A stretch of DNA of 64,000 nucleotides from DASRHT01 sp035293765 (GTDB lineage: Bacteria > Chloroflexota > Ktedonobacteria > Ktedonobacterales > Ktedonobacteraceae), in assembly GCA_035293765.1 (NCBI GenBank), contig DATGMF010000055.1, positions 90,901 to 154,900 on the forward strand, written 5' to 3'. Below the pieces are notes generated by a model. That model did not search any database. It worked only from the letters and a program-made list of their open reading frames with translations, and had not been told where the DNA came from. This document shows positions 8,366-15,507 of the stretch, in pieces; positions within the stretch are counted from its first letter, which is position 1; each line of letters begins with the position of its first letter. The position numbers were made by a program, and so were the translations under genes.

Positions 8366-8902
8366 ATGTCAACAATCCGTTTTGAAACCAAACTGTTTAA
8401 CATCGGCTCGTGGACCATTCTCAGGCTGCCTGAGAGCGCGAGTGCTAAGCTGCCGTCACGAGGCCAGACAATGGTTGAGGGCACTCTCAATGGTTTTCAC
8501 TTTCAAACTCCGCTCGAACCGGATGGAAAGTTGAGCCATTGGTTCAGGGTTGACGAAGCTATGCGCGAAGCTGCCGGAGTAGACGAAGGGGACACTGTAA
8601 CGCTGGAGATTGAGCCGACGAAAGAATGGCTCGAACCCGATGTCCCTGCGGATTTGCAGAGCGCCCTCGCTGCCACCCCGGAGGCGTACAGCCTGTGGCA
8701 GCGTATTACGCCGATGGCGCGTTGGGAATGGGTTCGCTGGATACGCTCAACCGGTCAAGCGGAAACACGCAAGCGACGCATCGAGGTCGCGTGCTCCAAG
8801 CTCAAGGCCGGCGAGCGCAGGCCATGCTGCTGGAATCGCAACCTCTGTACCGAACCCTCTGTATCGCGCAATGGAGTACTGCTTGAGCCGGCGCAAACGT
8901 AG
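8366..8902 (+). CDS. YdeI/OmpD-associated family protein (DUF1905 + YdeI domain)
   Basis: A 178-residue protein with an N-terminal DUF1905 domain (about 1-95: RFETKLFNIGSWTILRLPE, LNGFHFQTPLEPDG, then a GDTVTLEIEP strand) and a C-terminal YdeI-type helical segment (SLWQRITPMARWEWVRWI, then an RRIEVACSKLKAGERRPCC motif). YdeI homologues are linked to bacteriocin or polymyxin resistance in enterobacteria; that link is weak here. GGAGAAAAGGAAAT precedes the ATG. It lies just upstream of the tRNA-Leu promoter. Confidence 0.85.
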   Translation: MSTIRFETKLFNIGSWTILRLPESASAKLPSRGQTMVEGTLNGFHFQTPLEPDGKLSHWFRVDEAMREAAGVDEGDTVTLEIEPTKEWLEPDVPADLQSALAATPEAYSLWQRITPMARWEWVRWIRSTGQAETRKRRIEVACSKLKAGERRPCCWNRNLCTEPSVSRNGVLLEPAQT

Positions 8903-8930
8903 GAAAGTCGGGGAAAAGCCCCAAAAATGA

Positions 8931-8959
8931 TTGACGAAACCCCGTCCTCATGATACTAT
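8931..8959 (+). promoter_or_regulatory. Promoter of the tRNA-Leu gene
   Basis: TTGACG (8931-8936) and TACTAT (8954-8959) are separated by exactly 17 nt. The expected start point lies a few bases before the tRNA 5' end at 8973. Confidence 0.75.
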
Positions 8960-8972
8960 CATCACGTACCTG

Positions 8973-9058
8973 GGGGCGATGGTGAAATGGTAGACACTGG
9001 GGACTTAAAATCCCCTGGCCGAGAGGCCGTGAGGGTTCGACTCCCTCTCGCCCCACCA
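8973..9058 (+). tRNA. tRNA-Leu(UAA)
   Basis: The full cloverleaf is visible. The acceptor arm GGGGCGA (8973-8979) pairs with TCGCCCC. The anticodon stem GGGGA/TCCCC flanks a CTTAAAA loop, giving anticodon UAA. A long variable arm GGCC-GAGA-GGCC is typical of tRNA-Leu. The T arm GAGGG-TTCGACT-CCCTC is normal. Discriminator A is at 9055 and CCA is encoded (9056-9058). The 3' end is repeated at 14499-14518. Confidence 0.97.
9036..9055 (+). repeat. Putative attachment repeat, left copy (inside tRNA-Leu 3' end)
   Basis: Twenty bases covering the T-arm 3' half and acceptor strand recur at 14499-14518 in the same orientation with one mismatch (9040 a, 14503 c). The last 15 bases, CTCCCTCTCGCCCCA, are identical. 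Integrases of islands commonly recombine at tRNA 3' ends and leave such direct repeats. Confidence 0.6.
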
Positions 9059-9100
9059 CTTCAGAAGCCACTTCACGGAACTAGCATTCGATATAATCAG

Positions 9101-10579
9101 TTAGGGTAGCTTATAGGCTCTTCCCCTCGTTTTGCCCACCCTTTTCAATGCACCCTGGTCTACTAGAGCTTCCAAGTCACGCAGAGCTGTATGTTCTGAA
9201 GCGCCGGTTAGTTCCTGATACTTTCGGTTAACTATAGAACCATACTCTTGAACATAGCGCATTGCTATCATCATTCTACGTTCCTGATTTAAAAGACCTT
9301 CGGTTCTCTTTGCTGCATTGATTGCTTGTTGTTCCTCTTGAGAGAAAAACAGACTGCGCTGCTCAAGTACATTTGATGCGGGAGTAGGAGCTTTACGAAA
9401 TGAGACAACGAACTCATTCATTTCTCGGAATTGAGGAGCAGGGAGACCCATCTGTTTCATTTCATACAGCATTAATTTGATACCACTTCCTATACGTTCT
9501 ATATAGCCAGGGACATCTCTTAGTAAATTTGCAATTATAGAGTTGCGCAGCTTCGACATTACCTCACCACGGGCCATTTGCTCAACAGTAATGCCTGGCA
9601 GCAATAAGCCTGGACTATGCACTTCGATACGGTCTTTATAATAAAACACTCGAATACTCTCACCATCTCGGCTATAATCACGATGAACAACAGCGTTTAC
9701 CACAGCTTCACGTAGTGCCTCAATCGGATATGCCGGTTGATCAATACGCTTCCATCCCTCAATTGTTGCTCCAACGGGAATATGCTTATTGAGAAACGCT
9801 TCTGTCTCATCTATCAGTTCTTGTATTGTTCCTGTAATAATCTTGCGGTCAATGTATCCCCCTACACCTAATTCATCACGATAGAGAATACATACGATTT
9901 CACTTTGTGGAATGTGTTGCTGAGGCTCATAGCCAAAAAATAGTATGCCTGCATTTGTGGGCCGTATCTCGCCGTCATTTGTTACTCTTGCACAATCCAT
10001 TCCGAGAAGCACGCTCTCTATATCATCAAATCTACCTTTATGGCGACTTCTATGAGGGCGCAAACTCAAAAAAGCGTTGACCTTGTCCAGGTCCATATCT
10101 GCCATCGTAGCTTTACGCGCAAGTTGCAATTCCCAACGAATAAGACCACGATCATTCGCTATCTCAACCATCTCGGAGACACTGAGAGGCACGGTATGAG
10201 TGCTACGACGCACCCAACACACACCACTTGATTGATATATGGGTCCCCGGCTTGCAGGAACCCCAATCACCACTACTTGCTGCCCATCCAGGTTATAAAT
10301 TTCGGGTTCAGAGGGTTCCAATAACAAAACGGGCTGAATTTGTCGGGTAGCACGTAATACCACATCTACCGCCATACGAGCATCTTGTACGCCTACAATA
10401 TTGAGAGATGCATCCTCAACTCCTATAATGACCAGACCTCCCAGGCTATTTGCCATCCCGCATAATCGTTCTGCCAGTTCAGCAGGTCTAGGAGGAGCAA
10501 CCTTCAGTTCAATCGTTGTTGTTTCGCCACTCATAATAATATTTCGCAGCTCTGTTTCACTTAAATTCATTCTTGACAT
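9101..10579 (-). CDS. AlbA_2-domain ATP-binding transcriptional regulator
   Basis: A 492-residue protein of the type formerly called divergent AAA-4 or Schlafen-like regulators. The N-terminal AlbA_2 domain (about 10-150) has the motif ETTTIELK, then MANSLGGLVIIGVED. The middle carries an ATPase-like C-terminal half (HATPase_c_4 type) with EALREAVVNAVVHRDYS and YIERIGSGIKLM. A winged-helix segment closes it (EYGSIVNRKYQELTGAS, then ALRDLEALVDQGALKR). It probably binds DNA in response to a nucleotide or a stress signal. AAGAGG is five bases before ATG 10579. It is the first gene of the island, read toward the tRNA. Three TGGCGAGA repeats lie in its upstream region. Confidence 0.9.
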   Translation of the reverse strand: MSRMNLSETELRNIIMSGETTTIELKVAPPRPAELAERLCGMANSLGGLVIIGVEDASLNIVGVQDARMAVDVVLRATRQIQPVLLLEPSEPEIYNLDGQQVVVIGVPASRGPIYQSSGVCWVRRSTHTVPLSVSEMVEIANDRGLIRWELQLARKATMADMDLDKVNAFLSLRPHRSRHKGRFDDIESVLLGMDCARVTNDGEIRPTNAGILFFGYEPQQHIPQSEIVCILYRDELGVGGYIDRKIITGTIQELIDETEAFLNKHIPVGATIEGWKRIDQPAYPIEALREAVVNAVVHRDYSRDGESIRVFYYKDRIEVHSPGLLLPGITVEQMARGEVMSKLRNSIIANLLRDVPGYIERIGSGIKLMLYEMKQMGLPAPQFREMNEFVVSFRKAPTPASNVLEQRSLFFSQEEQQAINAAKRTEGLLNQERRMMIAMRYVQEYGSIVNRKYQELTGASEHTALRDLEALVDQGALKRVGKTRGRAYKLP

Positions 10580-10632
10580 ATCAACCTCTTCACAAGCCTA
10601 TTCTTCCCTAAACAGCGCAATTGTAACATGTG

Positions 10633-10661
10633 TGGCGAGATTTGGCGAGACTATGGCGAGA
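10633..10661. promoter_or_regulatory. Three phased TGGCGAGA repeats, candidate operator
   Basis: TGGCGAGA occurs at 10633-10640, 10643-10650 and 10654-10661, at 10- and 11-nt steps, so on one face of the helix. They lie 54 nt upstream of the divergent AlbA_2 regulator start and 17 nt before a small rightward ORF. An autoregulatory binding site is an inference. Confidence 0.45.
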
Positions 10662-10677
10662 TTGTGAGGAAATAAAT

Positions 10678-10827
10678 ATGGAAAAACGTAGAGCACTGCG
10701 ACAAGCTGCGCTGCGAATAGCCCATTTGAAAAAGACAGATCAGAAGACCTTTTTGTCGTTTTTCGTAAAGTCTTCTGACCCGCGAAAACAGTTCCAGGTC
10801 AGGAGACTCATAAATCCCCTGACCTGA
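10678..10827 (+). CDS. Possible small basic protein, 49 residues
   Basis: ATG 10678 has GTGAGGA nine bases upstream. The frame gives a basic 49-residue peptide starting MEKRRALRQAALRIAHLKK. The second half of the reading frame is filled by two hairpins (10740-10778 and 10786-10840), so the ORF may be fortuitous or may have been built over a repeat. No homologue is recognised. Divergent from the AlbA_2 gene. Confidence 0.3.
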   Translation: MEKRRALRQAALRIAHLKKTDQKTFLSFFVKSSDPRKQFQVRRLINPLT

Positions 10828-10840
10828 AAGGGAACTGTTT
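10740..10840. repeat. Two tandem long hairpins
   Basis: The first pairs TCAGAAGAC-CTTT (from 10740) with AAAGTCTTCTGA (to 10778), with one bulged base. The second pairs the 18-nt arm 10786-10803 with 10818-10840 (AGGTCAGG/CCTGACCT inside, AAACAGTTCC/GGAACTGTTT outside, with a 5-nt bulge). They are adjacent and could end transcription or be a structured RNA. Confidence 0.55.
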
Positions 10841-11007
10841 AACGCTAATGGTTAGTCATATCATTAGCCTACATACAACCATCCTCTATAACCCAAACCC
10901 GAGGTACCTTGCTCGAACCGTCCACGAACAATGACAAACTCGCCTGTAAAGCGGAGTCACTTCTTTTAACTTCCCACTAACACTTTAAAAAGAAGCAAAA
11001 GTTTTTA

Positions 11008-11036
11008 TTGACAAAAGGCGCACTTTAGACTAAAAT
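11008..11036 (+). promoter_or_regulatory. Promoter of the nuclease-like gene
   Basis: TTGACA (11008-11013) and TAAAAT (11031-11036) are separated by exactly 17 nt, upstream of the gene starting at 11087. This is one of the best consensus promoters in the window. Confidence 0.75.
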
Positions 11037-11086
11037 GAATCCAATTTCTCAACTTTAGTGAACTGTGGATCAGGGTAAGGTAGGAT

Positions 11087-11827
11087 ATGGAGCAAAACCA
11101 AATATCTTTCGACGAACATATGCACGCAAGTGCTGTCAATTTCCTAATAAGCGAAAAAGAGAATGAGGCTGCACTTGCACTACTCTCCTGCACTGCAGAA
11201 CTTTCATTACAACACCAAAATTGGAACGGCGACGCTTATATCCTTTACCTCAGGGGTCCTAGATATGTCCATCAGATTATTGAGGAAAAAGAACATCAAA
11301 TAACAAAACAGATCATTAACGCCTTTGATGCTGTACTACCAGCTAAAGATTATGTGAATGAAATTGTTCCTCTAGCAAATCTCGTCGATATTGAGCCTAA
11401 CTGGAAAGAACAGATGCTTGAAATTATCCAGGGGAAAGAAGCGCATAACCAATGTGTAGAAATCAAGAATAGAACAACCATAATATGGAGAAACTTACGA
11501 TTTCGCTCAGAGACCGAGAAAAGGGTTGCTGAAGCTTTGGAAAGGGCAAAGGTCATGTTTCTGCCAAATTGTTTAGCACGACTCAATACGGAAGACGGAA
11601 GAGGAACCAGAGAGGCTGACTTCATAATTTGTGATAATGGTAAGTGGGGTATTCTTGAAGTCGATGGCGAACCTTTCCATCCCCCTTCACGCACTACTGA
11701 AGACCATAAAAGAGACAGAGATTTCCTTGCTCATGGCATCCAAACTGTACAACATTATGATGCCCATGAGTGTTATCAACAACCTGATAAGGTCGTAGCA
11801 AACTTCCTACGTCTGCTAAGAAAATAA
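11087..11827 (+). CDS. PD-(D/E)XK-like nuclease domain protein
   Basis: A 246-residue protein. The N-terminal ~140 residues are not recognised. The C-terminal ~105 residues look like a DUF559-type PD-(D/E)XK nuclease: FRSETEKRVAEAL (helix with Glu), READFII (catalytic Asp), then GILEVDGEPFH (Glu of the E-x-D/K motif), KRDRDFLAHGI and a final helical segment. Such domains act in DNA repair, restriction or conflict systems. It has its own strong promoter and AAGGTAGG before the ATG. It sits in the tRNA-Leu island, upstream of a gene for an unknown protein with a membrane-like segment, so a defence role is possible but unproven. Confidence 0.65.
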   Translation: MEQNQISFDEHMHASAVNFLISEKENEAALALLSCTAELSLQHQNWNGDAYILYLRGPRYVHQIIEEKEHQITKQIINAFDAVLPAKDYVNEIVPLANLVDIEPNWKEQMLEIIQGKEAHNQCVEIKNRTTIIWRNLRFRSETEKRVAEALERAKVMFLPNCLARLNTEDGRGTREADFIICDNGKWGILEVDGEPFHPPSRTTEDHKRDRDFLAHGIQTVQHYDAHECYQQPDKVVANFLRLLRK

Positions 11828-12014
11828 GTATACAATCGCAAGCTACCTCTAATCCAATCATATACACACTTTCCACCCCACCATACTACAGAAGATACGT
11901 TATGCTAAATGGCAAGCCAAGCCATGTAAAAATAAGCCCTTGTAAATTTCAATGGCAAATATTATAATACCCCGAATTAAGCTGGAATTAAACGCCAGAA
12001 ACATAGGGGAATGT

Positions 12015-12590
12015 ATGCCAGAAACAAAACGAGCACAAATTATTTTTTACTACGATAGCTGCGAACAATTTGGAAACCAATTGGGGAACGACCTGGAGCA
12101 GGCTCTTTCTCCACTAATCCAAGTTCAGTCCAAACGCATATTAGGAGGCGCTTCTCCACTTCTTCCTACACTAGAGATAGTCATGGTCTTCACCGGCACC
12201 ACTGTCGTAACGAGCATATTGAGTAAAATCGGAGAGGATATATATAATCATATAAAAAACAAGATAAGCAAAAAGCGTACCCCAGAAGAAAAACCGCTTC
12301 GGCTTATAATAACCACCTTCACTGATCAAATAGTCATAAGAGAGTATTCTACTGTTGAAGACTATAGATCAGCTTCTGAAGTAATAAACGCAAACTCACA
12401 AATAGTCGCGGACGCATACGAAAAACAAAGAACTGAAACTGATCAGATGAAACAAGCTAAACTTACCTATATTAAAAATGGAAATGAGTTTACCTCGGTA
12501 GTTAGTTCTGGGTTTTTGTTCGAGTATGAATATGATATAAAAGAGGCTAAATGGAGGCTTATAGGCATATTCAAAACGAAAAGTAAATAA
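12015..12590 (+). CDS. Unknown protein with a possible membrane segment
   Basis: A 191-residue protein from ATG 12015, chosen because TAGGGGA lies four bases upstream. An in-frame ATG at 11952 lacks a site. The N-terminal ~55 residues look alpha/beta (MPETKRAQIIFYYDSCEQF). A hydrophobic stretch around 55-75 (EIVMVFTGTTVVTSIL) may span or touch the membrane. It is followed by a Lys-rich helix, a beta-rich part and a charged C-terminus. It begins 187 nt after the nuclease-like gene on the same strand. A nuclease plus membrane-active pair would fit abortive defence, but no family is recognised. Confidence 0.6.
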   Translation: MPETKRAQIIFYYDSCEQFGNQLGNDLEQALSPLIQVQSKRILGGASPLLPTLEIVMVFTGTTVVTSILSKIGEDIYNHIKNKISKKRTPEEKPLRLIITTFTDQIVIREYSTVEDYRSASEVINANSQIVADAYEKQRTETDQMKQAKLTYIKNGNEFTSVVSSGFLFEYEYDIKEAKWRLIGIFKTKSK

Positions 12591-12888
12591 TGCTCTCAGC
12601 TAGCTATGAGTGACAAACAAAAGAGCCGATCCGCTCGGGCTTGAAATGTAGTCGTCCAGCAATACACACCTACAGGGTCCGAGGACAGAAATATCAATCA
12701 GTACAACAACACCGGCAAACTTTAGAGGATTTTAACCGGCACACAAGGTAGGCAAATCGGCTTGTGAAGGGCAATGAGGGACATCAGAGAACCACCAAAA
12801 ACAAAATGTTTCTAATCCCGTATTTGAAATCCAGGACTACCCTTCGAACATATCCTAAGTTTTTGACGGATTTACCCATGAAAGTGAT
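12591..12888. other. Gap in the island without a supported gene
   Basis: About 300 bp between two genes facing each other. Short rightward frames here overlap the antisense of the next gene and have poor composition. Nothing else is seen. Confidence 0.4.
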
Positions 12889-13185
12889 TTATACCAACTC
12901 TAAATATAATTGCAGCTTATTAAAATTTTCTAGTATTGGTCCCGATAAACTCTCCTGGTTTTCCTGAAACCATATAAGCTCGTCAACAAGAGAATATAGA
13001 TAATTACGCACAGCTAACCCCTTCGTCTCCCGTATTTCATAAGTGTCCGATATATCGCTGGTAGCCACAAACTCTTCATGATCTAACTGAACTTTTACAT
13101 GGAAAGGTCGTAAAACTCTGGCTTTCCTCGTCAGATGAGGATTATCTATTAAAAAGTCCTTCTTTATAAGAAACCCTGGCAACAA
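12889..13185 (-). CDS. Conserved-looking small protein, possible antitoxin size
   Basis: A 98-residue frame with protein-like composition: an N-terminal basic part, then a beta-like segment (FHVKVQLDHEEFVATSDI), then acidic helices ending LENFNKLQLYLELV. The only starts are TTG codons at 13185 and 13182, with no good ribosome site, and no ATG occurs in frame. The gene may therefore be shortened at its 5' end or rely on a TTG start. The function is not recognised. It is read leftward, like the two genes upstream of it (13234 and 13776), but separated by 49 nt and more. Confidence 0.5.
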   Translation of the reverse strand: MLPGFLIKKDFLIDNPHLTRKARVLRPFHVKVQLDHEEFVATSDISDTYEIRETKGLAVRNYLYSLVDELIWFQENQESLSGPILENFNKLQLYLELV

Positions 13186-13233
13186 CTATATGCCGCATAT
13201 ATCATCAACCTTTACTTACTATTGGGCAGCTAA

Positions 13234-13677
13234 TCATAAAGAGGCGTGCTGACGATATTGCCGATACTGTTCAGCCCATTCCCATTTATTGGCGAAACAA
13301 TCGTCCCCACAAAAAATGTTGCGGCGTTGAAACTCTTGGGGTGTTGTTTGGAGAAGCCAGGACTTTGCGGGTTCATGTAGATCAAAAAACCAGGGATCGG
13401 ATAACATATATCTCGGCTCGTACACCCATTCTGGACATGGTATGTGATAGGTCTTACAAAACCACTCGACTGCCGCAGCACAAAATACTGCCCAGCGATG
13501 CTGATAAAGAGAGTGCTCATCATAAGGTAAAAGAGGCTCAGCTACCAGTTCTTCTCGGCGATCTTTGGCGTAGGAATACCAGTAGTTCATAAAGTTTCCC
13601 AATGCCGTCCATTCTCGCTCGCCTGCGCAAATTTGCTGGAATGTGGTACGCATCGTTTGTAGCTGGTCCTTTTTCAC
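13234..13677 (-). CDS. Unknown Trp/Tyr-rich protein beside a nucleotidyltransferase
   Basis: A 147-residue protein from GTG 13677, with GAAGG eight bases upstream. It is rich in Trp, Tyr, Phe and Cys (FMNYWYSYAKDRR, RWAVFCAAAVEWFCKTYHI, PWFFDLHEP) and mostly helical by eye. No domain is recognised. It lies 98 nt downstream of the nucleotidyltransferase gene on the same strand. A pair of that kind recalls nucleotidyltransferase toxin-antitoxin modules, but partner identity and direction of action are inferred only from position. Confidence 0.6.
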   Translation of the reverse strand: MKKDQLQTMRTTFQQICAGEREWTALGNFMNYWYSYAKDRREELVAEPLLPYDEHSLYQHRWAVFCAAAVEWFCKTYHIPCPEWVYEPRYMLSDPWFFDLHEPAKSWLLQTTPQEFQRRNIFCGDDCFANKWEWAEQYRQYRQHASL

Positions 13678-13775
13678 AGAGCACCTTCCCTTTATCTAGC
13701 TCGTCTCAACCCCTATTATACCAAAAGCGCCGGGCAGACGATAGGAAATGAAGTTGTCAAATTCACCTTCTCTGA

Positions 13776-14321
13776 TTACTCTCCAAAATAGCGATCTAAT
13801 TTTTCAGCAAGACGACTAATTTGCTGAATCTCCCGATTAATATACTTATCAACAACTCTTTGGGCTTTTGCACGACTATTAATGCCAAGCTGCATGCAGA
13901 GTGCTTCAATGTCATCCATATCTTTCCTGCGACTTGCTGCAAACTTATGAGCCAGAATGAAGTCCTTTGGAGGAAGATAGACGTGTACCAACCCAAATTT
14001 TTTCCAAAGCTTCATCTTTGGTTGTGGTCCAGCTTCACGCACAAAATCGCTCCCTGTCACATTCAACCAATCCGTCCCTAACCTCTCACGGTCTCCTACA
14101 GCCTGAACAGCCGCTTCAAAAAGCCAGTAGGTTTCTGATGCCGCATGGAACTCTGGATACACCCATACTGTATCAATATCTCCAGTCGCGGTCCTATTCT
14201 TTATTTGCGTAAGCATATAACTACCTCCTATCATCAATAAGTGAATAGGCTCTCGTCCACCTACGTCCTCTAGCTCCCTACCAATCAGCGTAAGATACCG
14301 TTCAACATCTTTCGCATTCAC
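13776..14321 (-). CDS. DUF6036-like/AbiEii-like nucleotidyltransferase
   Basis: A 181-residue protein with a minimal nucleotidyltransferase fold. The hallmark is visible near the N-terminus: LLMIGGSYML (the GGS helix start) followed by RTATGDIDTVWV (two Asp metal ligands, DxD). The rest has PKDFILAHKFAASRRKDMDDIEALC, as found in DUF6036 and AbiEii-type proteins. Start: GTG 14321 has AAGAGGT six bases upstream; GTG 14327 is adjacent to it and less likely. Family members transfer nucleotides to tRNA or proteins in some toxin-antitoxin systems. It is the last island gene before the right attachment repeat. Confidence 0.75.
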   Translation of the reverse strand: MNAKDVERYLTLIGRELEDVGGREPIHLLMIGGSYMLTQIKNRTATGDIDTVWVYPEFHAASETYWLFEAAVQAVGDRERLGTDWLNVTGSDFVREAGPQPKMKLWKKFGLVHVYLPPKDFILAHKFAASRRKDMDDIEALCMQLGINSRAKAQRVVDKYINREIQQISRLAEKLDRYFGE

Positions 14322-14498
14322 TACCACACCTCTTAACTTATTTATTTCAAATTATCCCAACTAGAGCGTCTTTATCCCACCCCCCGCCAACCACCGAAAT
14401 AGACAAATTATAATAACGCATTATACTGCTATGCAGGTAATTTCGCCATCCCATGATGAGGTTCTAGCATCTTTGAGGGGATTCTTAAATCATGACGA

Positions 14499-14518
14499 TT
14501 CGCCTCCCTCTCGCCCCA
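14499..14518 (+). repeat. Putative attachment repeat, right copy
   Basis: Nineteen of 20 bases match 9036-9055, the 3' end of tRNA-Leu, in direct orientation. The stretch between the two copies, about 5.4 kb, has lower GC and accessory genes. No integrase gene is present in it, so the element, if real, has decayed or used an integrase supplied elsewhere. Confidence 0.6.
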
Positions 14519-14632
14519 TCCCCCTCAATATCCGCACCGCTCCTCTTGTGGATAAAAGTCCTGAAAATGTGGACAAAGCGGTAAAAGTGTGTATAACTTT
14601 TCATTCAACCGGTGCCAGCAGCGATATTTCCC

Positions 14633-14764
14633 CAGGGCCATTTAATTTTCCTTTTTTTCCCGCCTTCGGCGGGGGGATGGAAGAGGGGGCGAGGGCACCT
14701 CGCGCTCCGGTGAGGGGCTACCGCCCCTAACAACCCCGCTTTTTCCGAAAATTAAATAGCCCTG
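14633..14764. mobile_element. MITE-like element with 18-bp inverted ends and 9-bp target duplication
   Basis: The left end 14633-14650 (CAGGGCCATTTAATTTTC) and right end 14747-14764 are inverted repeats matching at 17 of 18 positions. Directly outside, ATATTTCCC is present on both sides (14624-14632 and 14765-14773), as expected for a 9-bp target-site duplication. The 132-bp inside is GC-rich, has a small hairpin (CCGCC-TTC-GGCGG) and no coding capacity. It would be moved by a transposase encoded elsewhere. Confidence 0.75.
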
Positions 14765-14811
14765 ATATTTCCCCGTTGCACTCGACGACGATCTCGGTGG
14801 GTGCTAGAATG

Positions 14812-14851
14812 CTAGTAATACCCCTTGCATATCTGCGAGGTATATTACTAG
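14812..14851. promoter_or_regulatory. Inverted repeat upstream of fchA
   Basis: CTAGTAATACC (14812-14822) can pair with GGTATATTACTAG (14839-14851), with a 2-nt bulge. It sits 33-72 nt before the fchA start and could be an operator or a 5'-UTR hairpin. Confidence 0.4.
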
Positions 14852-14883
14852 TAGTGAGAAAATTTTTCAGCAGGAAAGATACT

Positions 14884-15507
14884 GTGTACCTGAATAAACC
14901 ATTACAAGCATATCTTGATGATCTGGCATCGTCAAAATCAACCCCGGGCGGTGGCTCAGCGGCTGCCCTCAGCGGGGCGATGGGGGCGGCGCTGGCCTGT
15001 ATGGTGGCGCGGCTCACCCTGAACAGGGCCGATTATGAGCCCGTTCATCAGGAGATCGAAACGATTTTGCAAGCAACTGAAAAGCTGCGGACGCGTTTCC
15101 AGCAGCTTATGCAGGAAGATATAGACGCGTACGGGCGGCTTTCCGCCTGTTTCAAAATGCCACGCGGTAGCGAGGAAGAGAAGGCCACGCGCACAAAGGC
15201 GATCCAGGAACAATTGCACGAGGCCGCACTGGTGCCGCTTGAAATGGTGGAGTGCGCAGCCGCGCTGGTGCAACATTGCCTGCGGATCGCGGAAATCGGC
15301 AATGTCAACGTGCTCAGCGATATTGCTGCCGGGGCGGCGTTGGCCTCAAGCGCAGGTTCAGGCGCCTCCTGGATGGTGCGCGTGAATTTGCGTTCAATGA
15401 AAAATCTGGAACTGGTGAGCGTGTTGAGCGACCGCCTGAATGGGGCGCTGAATACTATTGCAGCAGGCAGCCAGCAGGTGATTAGTAAGGTAGGAGAGCG
15501 AGCGTGA
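14884..15507 (+). CDS. fchA: Formiminotetrahydrofolate cyclodeaminase / methenyl-THF cyclohydrolase-like
   Basis: A 207-residue helical protein of the FTCD_C family. It has the signature STPGGGSAAALSGAMGAALA near residues 18-37 (conserved folate-site glycines), a long helical middle, and the SDIAAGAALASSAG motif. The enzyme converts formimino-THF to methenyl-THF plus ammonia, or acts as methenyl-THF cyclohydrolase in one-carbon metabolism. GTG 14884 is chosen because CAGGAAAG lies upstream and the family sequence starts there; the longer frame from 14776 runs through the flank of the MITE. It overlaps folD by 4 nt (GTGA), so the two are translationally coupled. Confidence 0.88.
   Translation: MYLNKPLQAYLDDLASSKSTPGGGSAAALSGAMGAALACMVARLTLNRADYEPVHQEIETILQATEKLRTRFQQLMQEDIDAYGRLSACFKMPRGSEEEKATRTKAIQEQLHEAALVPLEMVECAAALVQHCLRIAEIGNVNVLSDIAAGAALASSAGSGASWMVRVNLRSMKNLELVSVLSDRLNGALNTIAAGSQQVISKVGERA

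Noticed and set aside
8802..9071. Leftward 89-codon frame
   Set aside because: It runs across the tRNA-Leu gene and its promoter.
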